Below, one piece after another: positions 50,132 through 61,109 of a stretch of 64,000 bases of DNA. The notes under the pieces were generated by a model. That model was not told the DNA's origin. It worked only from the letters and a program-made list of their open reading frames with translations, and did no database searches. The stretch is taken from NCBI RefSeq assembly GCF_014648175.1, contig NZ_BMQP01000011.1:62001-126000 (forward strand), read 5' to 3'. The DNA is from Planobispora rosea (lineage in GTDB: Bacteria; Actinomycetota; Actinomycetes; Streptosporangiales; Streptosporangiaceae). The translations under genes were made by a program, and so were the position numbers. Numbering within the stretch: the stretch's first letter is position 1; each line of letters begins with the position of its first letter.

Positions 50132-52633
50132 ATGGCCCGACGGACGACCACACCCCCGCCTGACGAGGACTTCGAGGAGCGGATCGTCGATATCGACGTG
50201 TCCGCGGAGATGCGCACCAGCTTTCTGGAGTACGCATACTCGGTGATCTACCAGCGCGCGCTGCCCGACGCCCGCGACGGTCTCAAGCCGGTGCAGCGCC
50301 GCATCCTCTACTCGATGAGCGAGATGGGCCTGCGGCCCGACCGGGGACACGTCAAGTCGTCGCGGGTCGTCGGCGACGTCATGGGCAAGCTCCACCCGCA
50401 CGGTGACACCGCCATCTACGACGCGCTGGTCCGCATGGCGCAGCCGTTCTCGATGCGGCTCCCGGTCGTCGACGGGCACGGCAACTTCGGCTCCCCCGAC
50501 GACCTGCCCGCCGCGATGCGCTACACCGAGGCGCGCCTGGCCGCCGCGGCCATGGCCATGGTGGAGTCGATCGACGAGGACACCGTCGACTTCAAGCCCA
50601 ACTACGACGGCCAGGAGACCGAGCCCACGGTCATGCCGTCGGCGTTCCCGAACCTGCTGGTCAACGGGGCCACCGGCATCGCGGTCGGCATGGCCACGAA
50701 CATGGCGCCGCACAACCTCGTCGAGGTGATCGCCGCCGCCCGCCACCTGATCAAGAAGCCGGACGCCACCCTCGACGAGCTGATGCAGTTCGTCCCCGGT
50801 CCCGACCTGCCCACCGGCGGCATGATCATGGGGCTGGACGGCATCCGCGACGCCTACGCGCGCGGCCGCGGCACCTTCCGGATGCGCGCCACGTGCGCGA
50901 TCGAGCAGGTCAGCCCCCGCCGCAAGGGCATCATCGTCACCGAGCTGCCGTTCAACGTCGGTCCCGAGCGGGTGGTCACCAAGATCCGTGAGCTGGTCAC
51001 CGCCAAGAAACTCCAGGGCATCTCCGACCTGAAGGACCTCAGCGACCGGCACCGGGGCCTGCGCCTGGTCATCGAGATCAAGAACGGCTTCATCCCCGAG
51101 GCCGTGCTGGAGGAGCTCTACCGGCTGACGCCGATGGAGGAGAGCTTCGGCATCAACAACGTGGCCCTGGTCGACGGCGAGCCCCGCACGCTGGGCCTGC
51201 GCGAGCTGCTCCAGGTCTACGTGGACCACCGCCTCGACGTGGTCCGCCGCCGCTCGACCCACCGCCGCAGCAAGCGGGAGGCCCGGCTGCACCTCGTCGA
51301 GGGCCTCATCATCGCCCTGCTCAACATCGACGAGGTCATCCGGATCATCCGTTCCTCCGACGACTCGGCCCAGGCCCGCCAGCGCCTGATGGAGACGTTC
51401 GAGCTCTCGGAGATCCAGGCCAACTACATCCTCGACACCCCGCTGCGCCGCCTGACCCGCTACGACAAGATCGAGCTCGACCGGGAGAAGCAGACCCTGC
51501 TCGACGAGATCGCCGAGCTGACCGAGATCCTGTCCTCCGAGACCCGGCTGCGCAAGGTCGTCTCCGGCGAGCTCGCGCAGGTCGCCAAGACCTACGGCAC
51601 CCCCCGCCGCACGGTCCTGCTGGAGTCGTCGGGAGTGGCGAAGAAGGCGCCGGTCGCGCTCGAGGTCGCCGACGACCCGTGCCTGGTGCTGTTCTCCTCC
51701 ACCGGCCTGCTGGCCCGTACGGCCGACGCCACCCCGCTCCCGGGCGAGGGCAAGCGCACGACCCACGACGTGCTGGTCTCGGTGGTGAGGAGCACCGTCC
51801 GGGGCGAGGTCGGCGCGGTCACCAGCGAGGGCCGGATGATCCGCGTCCAGGTGGTCGACCTGCCGACGCTGCCGCCGTCGACCGGCCTGCCGTCGTTGTC
51901 CGGCGGCCATCCCGTCTCCGAGTACGTCACGCTGAACCCCGGCGAGACGGTCGTGGGCATCGGATCCCTCGACCCGGACGGGCCCGGCCTGGCGTTGGGC
52001 ACCGCGCAGGGCGTGGTCAAGCGGGTCGTGCCCGACTACCCGCCCAACCGCGACGAGTTCGAGGTCATCGGGCTCAAGGACGGTGACACCGTGATCGGCG
52101 CGGTGGAGCTCGCCTCCGAAGACCACGACCTGGTCTTCATCACCTCCGACGCGCAACTCCTGCGCTACCCGGCCTCCGTCGTCCGGCCGCAGGGCCGCCC
52201 GGCGGGCGGCGTGGCCGGCGTCCGTCTGGACGACTCGGCCCGGGTCATCTGGTTCGGCGCCGTGGACCCGGCCCTGGAGTCCCGGGTCGTGACGATCGCC
52301 GGATCCTCCACCGCCCTGCCCGGCACCCAGATCGGCGGGGCGAAGGTCTCCGACTACGCCGAATATCCCCCCAAGGGCCGCGCCACCGGAGGCGTGCGCG
52401 CCCAGCGGTTCCTCAAGGGCGAAGACGTGCTGCTGCTCGCCTGGGCGGGTCCCGGCCCGGCCCGCGCCGTCTCGGCCACCGGCAAGCCGGTCCCGCTCCC
52501 GGAGGAGCTCGGCCGCCGCGACGGCTCCGGCGTCCGCCTGACCCACACCGTGGCCGCGGTCGGCGGCGCGCTGGGCACGACCGTCGGCGTGCCCTCCGAC
52601 GAGTCCGGACCCGCCGGGGAGCGTGAGGAGTAG
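50132..52633 (+). CDS. parC: DNA topoisomerase IV subunit A
   Basis: An 833-residue type IIA topoisomerase subunit that cuts and rejoins DNA. The catalytic Tyr131 is in [10 protein letters not shown], the quinolone region [10 protein letters not shown] at 88-97 has Thr93 and Asp97, the coiled coil and tower follow, and the C-terminal third has the six-bladed wheel with repeats such as [16 protein letters not shown] and [16 protein letters not shown]. There is no clear GyrA box QRRGG(R/K)G, which supports ParC. The start MARRTTTPP at 50132 matches actinobacterial ParC better than the ATG 9 bases earlier. ParE is encoded 2 kb away on the other strand. Confidence 0.92.
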   Translation: MARRTTTPPPDEDFEERIVDIDVSAEMRTSFLEYAYSVIYQRALPDARDGLKPVQRRILYSMSEMGLRPDRGHVKSSRVVGDVMGKLHPHGDTAIYDALVRMAQPFSMRLPVVDGHGNFGSPDDLPAAMRYTEARLAAAAMAMVESIDEDTVDFKPNYDGQETEPTVMPSAFPNLLVNGATGIAVGMATNMAPHNLVEVIAAARHLIKKPDATLDELMQFVPGPDLPTGGMIMGLDGIRDAYARGRGTFRMRATCAIEQVSPRRKGIIVTELPFNVGPERVVTKIRELVTAKKLQGISDLKDLSDRHRGLRLVIEIKNGFIPEAVLEELYRLTPMEESFGINNVALVDGEPRTLGLRELLQVYVDHRLDVVRRRSTHRRSKREARLHLVEGLIIALLNIDEVIRIIRSSDDSAQARQRLMETFELSEIQANYILDTPLRRLTRYDKIELDREKQTLLDEIAELTEILSSETRLRKVVSGELAQVAKTYGTPRRTVLLESSGVAKKAPVALEVADDPCLVLFSSTGLLARTADATPLPGEGKRTTHDVLVSVVRSTVRGEVGAVTSEGRMIRVQVVDLPTLPPSTGLPSLSGGHPVSEYVTLNPGETVVGIGSLDPDGPGLALGTAQGVVKRVVPDYPPNRDEFEVIGLKDGDTVIGAVELASEDHDLVFITSDAQLLRYPASVVRPQGRPAGGVAGVRLDDSARVIWFGAVDPALESRVVTIAGSSTALPGTQIGGAKVSDYAEYPPKGRATGGVRAQRFLKGEDVLLLAWAGPGPARAVSATGKPVPLPEELGRRDGSGVRLTHTVAAVGGALGTTVGVPSDESGPAGEREE

Positions 52634-52660
52634 CACCCCCGCGGGGACGCCCTCCATAGG

Positions 52661-52695
52661 AGGCCGTACGGGGCGCATACAGCCCCGTACGGCCT
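52661..52695 (+). terminator. Terminator after parC
   Basis: AGGCCGTACGGGGC and its exact complement (14 bp) enclose a 7-base loop, 28 bases beyond the parC stop, followed by TT. Confidence 0.8.
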
Positions 52696-52751
52696 TCCCG
52701 GCTGGGGGGAACCTCCGGCGCCGACAGGCCGCTCTCAGGACTGCTGAGACC

Positions 52752-53117
52752 TCAGGGCAGGCAGAGGCAGAAGGGGTGACCGGCGGGGTCGAGGAAGACC
52801 CGGAAGTCGTCGTCCTCGCTCGGCTGGTGGGTGTGCTTGACCGCCCCGATCGCGAGCACCTCGGCCTCGGCCTTGTCCAGGTCGTCCACCCTCAGGTCCA
52901 GGTGGACCTGCTGGGGACGGTCCGGGTTGGGCCAGTCCGGCGGCTGGTGGTCGGGCGCCTGCTGGAAGCAGATCCGTACGGGCCCTCCGTCGGAGAGCGT
53001 CACCCAGTCGTCCTCGACATTGGTGATCTTCCAGCCGAGGAGCTCGCCGTAGAAATCGGCGAGCCCCTTCGGGTCGGGACAGTCGAGGACGACGGACCGT
53101 ATCCGTGCGATTGCCAT
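52752..53117 (-). CDS. Glyoxalase/VOC family protein
   Basis: A 121-residue protein of the VOC fold. It starts MAIARIRSVVLDCPDPKGLA and has FYGELLGWKI, VHLDLRVDDLDKAEAEVLAIG and DPAGHPFCLCLP, the pattern of the many actinobacterial glyoxalase_6-type proteins. His and Glu positions for metal are partly present, the enzymatic role is not known. ATG at 53117 has GGGAGGA upstream; an ATG 24 bases earlier lacks this. Confidence 0.87.
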   Translation of the reverse strand: MAIARIRSVVLDCPDPKGLADFYGELLGWKITNVEDDWVTLSDGGPVRICFQQAPDHQPPDWPNPDRPQQVHLDLRVDDLDKAEAEVLAIGAVKHTHQPSEDDDFRVFLDPAGHPFCLCLP

Positions 53118-53216
53118 GATTCCTCCCATCTGAGACACCACTGAAGGCTCTATGACGGTGTTCCGATCATCTCAATGGGAGACTGCCCCAGCCGTGCACG
53201 GACATGCGGGCGCCCC

Positions 53217-53534
53217 TCAGACCGGTGAGCCGTGGAGGGCGGCGGCCATCGCGGCGAGCAGCTGCCGAGGCTCGCCGGTCTCCCAGAACCGCACCAGCTT
53301 GGCGATCCCGTCTCCGGGCTGGAAGTCGCCGAAGCCGTGCGGGCCGAAGCGTCCCGCCGCCGCCAGCGCCTCCAGGAACGGGTCGTCATCGGCCAGCGTC
53401 TCGACATAGGCGGTCGCGTCGAGCAGCGCCAGTGCCGAACGCGCGTTGCGTCCTCTGTCGCGGACCTCCACCCGGTCCAGCTTTCTTCTGGCTTGCTCGC
53501 GCAGATAGCCGGCCAGGGATTCGCTCCTGCTCAT
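53217..53534 (-). CDS. Hypothetical protein, about 105 residues
   Basis: A 105-residue helical protein (SESLAGYLREQARRKLDRVE, ALALLDATAYVETLADDDP, FLEALAAAGRFGPHGFGDFQ). No membrane part, Cys or catalytic motif. A good GGAGAGAG stands before the ATG at 53534, and codon use is like the neighbours, so it is probably real. The frame goes on upstream but across the divergent promoter of the carbonic anhydrase gene. No family is recognised. Confidence 0.65.
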   Translation of the reverse strand: MSRSESLAGYLREQARRKLDRVEVRDRGRNARSALALLDATAYVETLADDDPFLEALAAAGRFGPHGFGDFQPGDGIAKLVRFWETGEPRQLLAAMAAALHGSPV

Positions 53535-53699
53535 GACTCTCTCCATGTGATTGCTTTGCGTCACGGCATCATTACGCATGGCGGGTGATGATCGCGCGAT
53601 CTTCTGCAACTTGGCCGCCGACGGCCCCCCGGAAATATCGATGAAACGGGTATGGGGGATCATTAACGGGACGATTCCGCCGACTGAGAGGTGTACCAG

Positions 53700-54194
53700 G
53701 TGACCGCCTTCGACGATCTGCTGGCCGCCAACGAGGAGTTCTCCGCCACGTTCACGAACGCGGAGCTGACCGGGAGGGCAGCTCGCGGACTGGCCGTCGT
53801 CACGTGCATGGACTCCCGCATCGACCCGCTGGGGGTGTTCGGCCTGAAGCCCGGTGACGCCAAGATCCTGCGCAACGCCGGGGCCCGCGTCACCGACGAC
53901 GTCCTGCGCACCCTCGTCCTGGCGGTCACCCTGCTGAACGTGAGCCGGGTGCTGGTCATGCCGCACACCGACTGCGGCATGGCGAAGGTCACCGACGACG
54001 ACGTGCACCGCCTCGCCGCCGAACGGGGGGTGGACACCCGCAGCCTGGAGTTCCACACCGTTCCGGACCAGGACGCCGCCCTCCGGCACGACCTGGTGCG
54101 GATCAGGACCAGCCCGTTCCTTCCGCAGGGCATGCCCGTGGGGGGCGCCATCTACGACGTGCGCACCGGGAAGATCCTGCCGGTCGAGCTGTGA
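53700..54194 (+). CDS. Beta-class carbonic anhydrase
   Basis: A 164-residue zinc enzyme that interconverts CO2 and bicarbonate. Zinc ligands are Cys in VVTCMDSRID, His and Cys in MPHTDCGM; the Asp-Arg pair MDSRID that opens the site and RNAGARVTDD are intact. Length and sequence style match the short Rv1284-like class. The GTG at 53700 has GAGAGG 8 bases upstream; a GTG at 53691 lies within that site. Bicarbonate is a substrate for acyl-CoA carboxylases such as the one encoded here, but the genes are 25 kb apart. Confidence 0.92.
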   Translation: MTAFDDLLAANEEFSATFTNAELTGRAARGLAVVTCMDSRIDPLGVFGLKPGDAKILRNAGARVTDDVLRTLVLAVTLLNVSRVLVMPHTDCGMAKVTDDDVHRLAAERGVDTRSLEFHTVPDQDAALRHDLVRIRTSPFLPQGMPVGGAIYDVRTGKILPVEL

Positions 54195-54346
54195 TCGCCT
54201 CGGCCGTACGGCGGCCGCCGGGCGCCTCAGCCGCCGGATGCCTCCCCTTCAGGCCCGGAGCCGTACGGAATGCGAGGAATAGGGACGCCCGTGCCGGGAA
54301 CGGGCAACGGTAATCATCCGGTCAGTTCCCGGCAAGGAGTTATTTC

Positions 54347-54526
54347 ATGGCAGCGCGGTACGTGGTGAAGAAGACCTCTGCGGGGTTCCGCTTCAACCTG
54401 GTGGCCGGCAACGGTGAGATCATCGCCACCAGCGAGTCGTACACGACGAAGGCCGGCGCGCTGAAGGGCATCGAGGCCGTCAGGGCCAATGCCGACGCCC
54501 CCGTCGACGACCAGACCGGCAACTGA
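54347..54526 (+). CDS. YegP-like DUF1508 protein
   Basis: A 59-residue protein with one DUF1508 unit: RYVVKKTSAGFRFNLVAGNG then EIIATSESYTTKAGALKGIE and the end VRANADAPVDD. E. coli YegP has two such units. The fold is a small beta-beta-alpha wing type with unknown role. AAGGAG lies 8 bases before the ATG. The gene is short but complete, and a very strong hairpin follows. Confidence 0.9.
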   Translation: MAARYVVKKTSAGFRFNLVAGNGEIIATSESYTTKAGALKGIEAVRANADAPVDDQTGN

Positions 54527-54544
54527 CACCGGTCCGGGCGACGG

Positions 54545-54598
54545 CCCGCACCGCGTCCGTCGCCGGGCTCCGGCGCCCGGCGACGGACGCGGTGCGGG
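54545..54598 (+). terminator. 23-bp perfect hairpin after the YegP-like gene
   Basis: The 23-base arms 54545-54567 and 54576-54598 are exactly complementary, beginning CCCGCACCGCGTCC, with an 8-base loop, 18 bases beyond the stop. It is the longest hairpin in the window. Confidence 0.88.
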
Positions 54599-54654
54599 AA
54601 CCGGCGCGGCGTCCCTCAGGGACTGTCTCCCGGACCTCCGCCTCCCGAACCTCC

Positions 54655-54684
54655 GCCGCGGCGAGGCTCCGTCCGGGCGACCGC
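54655..54684. repeat. 30-bp element also present at 26137-26166
   Basis: GCCGCGGCGAGGCTCCGTCC continuing to 54684 matches the complement of 26137-26166 in 29 of 30 positions. Both copies lie in intergenic sequence close to hairpins. Confidence 0.75.
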
Positions 54685-54724
54685 AGGAGACAGGACGATC
54701 CGGGAGGCGGGTCCCAGGCGTCGA

Positions 54725-56797
<2,073 letters not shown>

Positions 56798-57035
56798 ACC
56801 CACTCCCTCTGCTCGAACACTTGTGCGCAGCCTACCGTCCTTCCCGGTACGGCGCGTCATAGCTTGCCATCAGGGACCTGTCAGCGTTACATCGGGCGCG
56901 ATTCCCATCACTAAGAGATACATTCCGCTCTCGGCGTACTCATGGGTCGGTTGGGAACGCCCGTATCCGGTTAGATGTTGTCTCAAGTGACTGACGCCAG
57001 ATCCCCCTCCCCGGGGATGACCCGAAAGGCGATAC

Positions 57036-57266
57036 GTGACTGGAGCCCTCGCCCCCGCCAAGCCCCTGAAGGCCACGGACCGCTGTGACCGGTGTGGCGC
57101 CCAGGCCTACATCCGCGCGACCCTTCCCGTAGGTGGGGAGCTGCTGTTCTGCGCCCACCACGGGCGTCAGCACGTAGCCGTGCTGCGCGACAAGGGCGCA
57201 GACATCCAGGACGAGTCCGCGCGCCTCAGCGCCACTCCCGCGGTCGCGCCCAACGACGAGAGATGA
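57036..57266 (+). CDS. Small zinc-binding protein (DUF7455-like)
   Basis: A 76-residue protein with Cys pairs CDRCGAQAYIRAT and FCAHHGRQH, one CxxC and one CxHH, enough for a zinc knuckle. The family is common in actinobacteria next to parE and sigma-factor genes and has no known role. GTG start with AAAGGCG before it. It is divergent from parE and ends 14 bases before the convergent GNAT stop. Confidence 0.85.
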   Translation: MTGALAPAKPLKATDRCDRCGAQAYIRATLPVGGELLFCAHHGRQHVAVLRDKGADIQDESARLSATPAVAPNDER

Positions 57267-57280
57267 CCGAACGGCGGAGG

Positions 57281-58024
57281 TCATCCGCGGACCCGATAGT
57301 GATATCGGCCCGCCACCGTGAAGCCCAGCCGCTCGTAGAGCGCCCGGGCGCCGGTGTTCGCCTCCGTCACGACCAGATATGCCTGCTCCGCGCCCTGCTC
57401 TCGCCCGTGTGAGAGCAGGGCGCCCAGCAGGCGCTCCGCATGACCTCGGCGCCGCGCGTGCGGCACCGAGGCCATGCAGTAGATCCCGAACCACTCCCCC
57501 TGCGGCACGCCCCTGCCCACGGCCTCCTCGCCCAGTGAGGCGTAGGCCGCGGGCACACCGGTGAGGATCCGCGTCGCCGTCCCCCGGCCTGAGCCGTACC
57601 TGCCGTCCACGCTCCACCAGACGTCCGTCCACTCGCGCCCCGGTGCCGCCGCGATCCGGACCTCCGGCCCGGCGTCCCCGCCGCCCGCGCCTTTCCCGGA
57701 CCGTTCCGGTACGGCCTCCGCCAGGGACGCGGTCATCACCAGCGTGGGATCGGCCAGCCGGTAACCACGCGCCTCCAGCAGACCGTCCAGCCCCGGCGTG
57801 GCACCCCCGCCGACGGAGAACACGCACGGCTGCCCCCTCCCGGCGTAGAACTCCTCCGCCTCCTCGACCGCGTCCTCCAGGTCGGCCCGCGCCCCGAGCG
57901 GGAGCACCGAGTTGGCCCGCCTGGTCACCCCGCCCGCGGCCCGCAGCGTCCAGCCGTCCCGGTCCACCCGCTCGAACGCGGGCCATGCCTGGTCGACCAG
58001 CCGGTCGAACGTCTGACTGATCAC
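57281..58024 (-). CDS. GNAT acetyltransferase
   Basis: A 247-residue protein of GNAT fold in the larger form with a degenerate N-terminal half (DRLVDQAWPAFERVDRDGWT, SVLPLGARADLEDAVEEAEE) and an active C-terminal half with HARRRGHAERLLGALLSHG and the end VVTEANTGARALYERLGF. It is similar in make-up to MshD- and histone-acetyltransferase-like proteins of actinobacteria; the substrate is unknown. GTG at 58024 gives the family-type start VISQTFDRL; the open frame upstream is Pro/Arg-rich and rejected. Confidence 0.87.
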   Translation of the reverse strand: MISQTFDRLVDQAWPAFERVDRDGWTLRAAGGVTRRANSVLPLGARADLEDAVEEAEEFYAGRGQPCVFSVGGGATPGLDGLLEARGYRLADPTLVMTASLAEAVPERSGKGAGGGDAGPEVRIAAAPGREWTDVWWSVDGRYGSGRGTATRILTGVPAAYASLGEEAVGRGVPQGEWFGIYCMASVPHARRRGHAERLLGALLSHGREQGAEQAYLVVTEANTGARALYERLGFTVAGRYHYRVRG

Positions 58025-58216
58025 ATCAGGAGATCCTAGAACCTTCCCCGCGGCGGGCCGGAGGGGGACGGCGATCCGTGATCCGCGACCCACGGGACGG
58101 CCGCGGTCGTCCGCGGGAACGGCGCGACGGTGATCCGCAGTAAGGCGGTGGTCTGCGGGAACGGCGGGGCCGGGACCGGGCGGGGAGCCCTCACGCACCG
58201 CCTATGCTCGGAGACC

Positions 58217-58951
58217 GTGCTGATCCTGCTGCCCCCGTCGGAGGGCAAGGCCGAGGCGGGCGACGGTCCCGCCCTCGACCTGCCCGCCCTGAGTTTTCCG
58301 TCCCTGCCCCGGCAGACCGTCCTGGATGCGCTGGCCGCACTGTGCGAGAGCCCGCAGGCGCAGAGCGTCCTCGGCCTCTCGGACGGGCAGGCCGGTGAGA
58401 TCGAGAAAAACCGGCGGCTGCGGACCGCGGCCACCCTGCCGGCCGGAGAGCTCTACACCGGAGTGCTCTACGACAATCTCGGACTGGCCTCCCTGTCCCC
58501 GCGGGCCGCCGCCCGCGCCGAGGAGAGCCTGCTCGTCTTCTCCGGGCTCTGGGGGCTGATCAGGATCACCGACCGGGTCCCGCCGTACCGGCTCTCCATG
58601 GGCGTGAAGCTCCCGCCGCTGGGCGGGCTGGGCGCCTTCTGGCGCCGCTCGATCACCCCGCTCCTGGACGCGCGCCCCGGCCTGGTGGTGGATCTGCGCT
58701 CCAGCACCTACGCCGCCGCCTGGCAGCCGGGCGACCGCGCGGTGGCGGTGCGGGTGCTCAAGGACGGCAAGATCGTCAGCCACATGGCCAAGGCGACCCG
58801 AGGCGCGGTCGCCCGCTCCCTGCTGGAGGGCGACGCCGACCCGCAGACCCCGGACGAGCTCGCCAAGGTCCTCGACGACCTCGGCCACACGGTCAGCCTC
58901 GGCCCCGCCCCGTCCGGCAGGCGCCCATGGGTCCTCGACGTGCTGGCCTGA
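58217..58951 (+). CDS. yaaA: YaaA-family peroxide stress protein
   Basis: A 244-residue YaaA/DUF328 protein. It begins VLILLPPSEGKAEAG, typical of the family, and has ELYTGVLYDNLGL, LLVFSGLWGLIRITDRVPPY and YRLSMGVKLPPLG. In E. coli YaaA lowers damage from hydrogen peroxide, with a DNA-binding-like cavity fold; a function in iron handling is suggested. GTG at 58217 has GGAG close by; the upstream frame is rejected. It converges on hrdB with hairpins between. Confidence 0.9.
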   Translation: MLILLPPSEGKAEAGDGPALDLPALSFPSLPRQTVLDALAALCESPQAQSVLGLSDGQAGEIEKNRRLRTAATLPAGELYTGVLYDNLGLASLSPRAAARAEESLLVFSGLWGLIRITDRVPPYRLSMGVKLPPLGGLGAFWRRSITPLLDARPGLVVDLRSSTYAAAWQPGDRAVAVRVLKDGKIVSHMAKATRGAVARSLLEGDADPQTPDELAKVLDDLGHTVSLGPAPSGRRPWVLDVLA

Positions 58952-59082
58952 CGGCGCTCAGCCCCGGCCCGGCCCCGTCGAACAGACCCATGGGCTCTCC
59001 GCGTCCGGCACCACGAACGCGAGAGCCTGAATCTGCAACCCGCGACAACCCCCGTGAAACCACGGGAACCCGCATGACACCG

Positions 59083-59116
59083 CGAGCGGCCCGCGCCTGA
59101 TGGCGCGGGCCGCTCG
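59083..59116. terminator. Hairpin between convergent yaaA and hrdB
   Basis: CGAGCGGCCCGCGCC and its exact complement (15 bp) enclose the loop TGAT. A smaller CCCGTG/CACGGG hairpin lies at 59051-59066. It can end both transcripts. Confidence 0.75.
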
Positions 59117-59232
59117 TCGGTTGTGCTCGCGGACCCCGTTGCCCGCGCCGGCAGGGTCACCGGCGTGGTGCGAGGGCCGGTCCCGGTCCAGCGTCCCGGC
59201 CCGGGAGTCACCGCCCAGGGGCCTGGCCGGTC

Positions 59233-60867
59233 CTAGTCCAGGTAGTCCCGCAGGACCTGGGACCGGGACGGGTGGCGGAGCTTGGACATGGTCTTCGACT
59301 CGATCTGGCGGATCCGCTCGCGCGTCACCCCGTAGACCTTGCCGATCTCGTCCAGGGTCTTGGGCTGTCCGTCGGTGAGGCCGAACCGCATGGAGACGAC
59401 CCCCGCCTCGCGCTCGGACAGGGTGTCCAGCACGGAGTGGAGCTGCTCCTGCAGCAGCGTGAAGCTGACCGCGTCCGCGGGGACGATCGCCTCGGAGTCC
59501 TCGATGAGGTCACCGAACTCGCTGTCGCCCTCCTCACCCAGCGGGGTGTGCAGGGAGATCGGCTCGCGGCCGTACTTCTGAACCTCGATGACCTTCTCGG
59601 GGGTCATGTCGAGCTCGCGGGCCAGTTCCTCCGGGGTGGGCTCGCGGCCGAGGTCCTGCAGCATCTGCCGCTGGACGCGGGCCAGCTTGTTGATCACTTC
59701 CACCATGTGGACCGGGATGCGGATGGTCCGCGCCTGGTCGGCCATGGCGCGGGTGATCGCCTGCCGGATCCACCACGTGGCGTAGGTGGAGAACTTGTAA
59801 CCCTTGGTGTAGTCGAACTTCTCCACCGCGCGGATCAGGCCCAGGTTGCCCTCCTGGATCAGGTCCAGGAAGAGCATGCCGCGGCCGGTGTAGCGCTTGG
59901 CCAGCGAGACCACCAGGCGGAGGTTGGCCTCCAGAAGGTGGTTCTTGGCCCGGCGGCCGTCCTCGGCGATCCACTCCAGTTCGGCGCGGACGTCCACCGG
60001 CAGCTTGTCGCCGTCGGTGCCGAGCTGTTCCTCGGCGAACAGGCCGGCCTCGATGCGCTTGGCGAGCTCGACCTCCTGCTCGGCGTTGAGCAGGGGAACC
60101 TTGCCGATCTGCTTGAGGTAGTCCTTGACCGGGTCGGCGGTGGCTCCGGCGGCGGCGACCTGCGCCACGGGGGCGTCATCGTCGTCGTCGGAGAGGATCA
60201 GGACCTCGTCGTCGCTCTGGACGACGGCGGGGTCGGGCTCGGCCTTGGCCTCCTCCTCGACTTCCGCCTCGGCCTCGGTCTCGACCTCGACCTCGTCGGC
60301 CTCCACCTCGAGGTCGAAGTCCTCGAGCTCGACGTCCTCGAGGTCGATCTCCTCCTCGTCCTCGGAGTCGATCACCTTCGGCTTGGGCTCGGCCTTGGCC
60401 GCCGGAGCGGCGGCGTCCTGGGGCCCGGTTCCCTTGGCCGCCGGGCCGGGGACCGGCTTCTTCGCCGGAGCGGCCTTCTTCGCCGGGGCGGCCGGCTTCT
60501 TGGCCGCGGGCGCGGGCTCGGAACCGCCGACGACCGCGGTGACGGTCTCCGGCTGCTCCTTGGCCGCCGCGGCGGCGGTCTTGGTCTTCTTGACGGGGGC
60601 GGCGGGCGTGGTCCGCGGGCGCTTGGCCTGGGGCCGCTTCTTGGGGGCCGCGGAGTCCTCAGCAGTCAGCCGTACGGTGATGCCCTCTTTGCTGAGGCTG
60701 CGCAGGATTCCAGCGACCTGCGCCATCGGAATGTCCGCTTCCTCGACGGCCTTGCGGACATCCTCGGACTCGAGGAACCCCTGCGAGCGCCCCCGCTCCA
60801 TCAGCTGCTGAATGACGGGCTCGTTCAGCTCGGATGGCTTCGAGCGAGTCGAACTTGCAGGCGACAC
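59233..60867 (-). CDS. hrdB: Principal RNA polymerase sigma factor (RpoD/HrdB type)
   Basis: A 544-residue primary sigma factor. Region 1.1-like start ([18 protein letters not shown]) is followed by an Ala/Lys/Pro-rich and then strongly acidic linker (about 75-225), then regions 1.2 ([20 protein letters not shown]), 2 ([56 protein letters not shown]), 3 and 4 ([20 protein letters not shown]), ending [17 protein letters not shown] at 60867 is preferred because GAGAGG stands 5 bases before it. Highly expressed and essential in related species. Confidence 0.95.
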   Translation of the reverse strand: MSPASSTRSKPSELNEPVIQQLMERGRSQGFLESEDVRKAVEEADIPMAQVAGILRSLSKEGITVRLTAEDSAAPKKRPQAKRPRTTPAAPVKKTKTAAAAAKEQPETVTAVVGGSEPAPAAKKPAAPAKKAAPAKKPVPGPAAKGTGPQDAAAPAAKAEPKPKVIDSEDEEEIDLEDVELEDFDLEVEADEVEVETEAEAEVEEEAKAEPDPAVVQSDDEVLILSDDDDDAPVAQVAAAGATADPVKDYLKQIGKVPLLNAEQEVELAKRIEAGLFAEEQLGTDGDKLPVDVRAELEWIAEDGRRAKNHLLEANLRLVVSLAKRYTGRGMLFLDLIQEGNLGLIRAVEKFDYTKGYKFSTYATWWIRQAITRAMADQARTIRIPVHMVEVINKLARVQRQMLQDLGREPTPEELARELDMTPEKVIEVQKYGREPISLHTPLGEEGDSEFGDLIEDSEAIVPADAVSFTLLQEQLHSVLDTLSEREAGVVSMRFGLTDGQPKTLDEIGKVYGVTRERIRQIESKTMSKLRHPSRSQVLRDYLD

Positions 60868-61109
60868 GAACACCTCTCGAAGGAAAGCGAGACGAGAATG
60901 GACTCAGATGCCCGCTAGGGGCGGATGCCTCTAGGTTGTGGTCAGCGAGGCCGTGCGAACCGCGACGCACCTGCCCAGCATTCTGGCATGACACCGTGAT
61001 CCATACGGCCGCCTCCTGGCGGTTGCCCTCCACCCTAGGCCGACGAAGACAGTAGTGCGTACGGAAGCAGGGCACCGATACCCGAAAGCAACCCTTATGA
61101 CTGTTTCAT

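Noticed and set aside
49404..50237. Minus-strand frame opposite the GNAT gene and parC start
   Set aside because: Covers a certain gene and the parC promoter in antisense without any motif.
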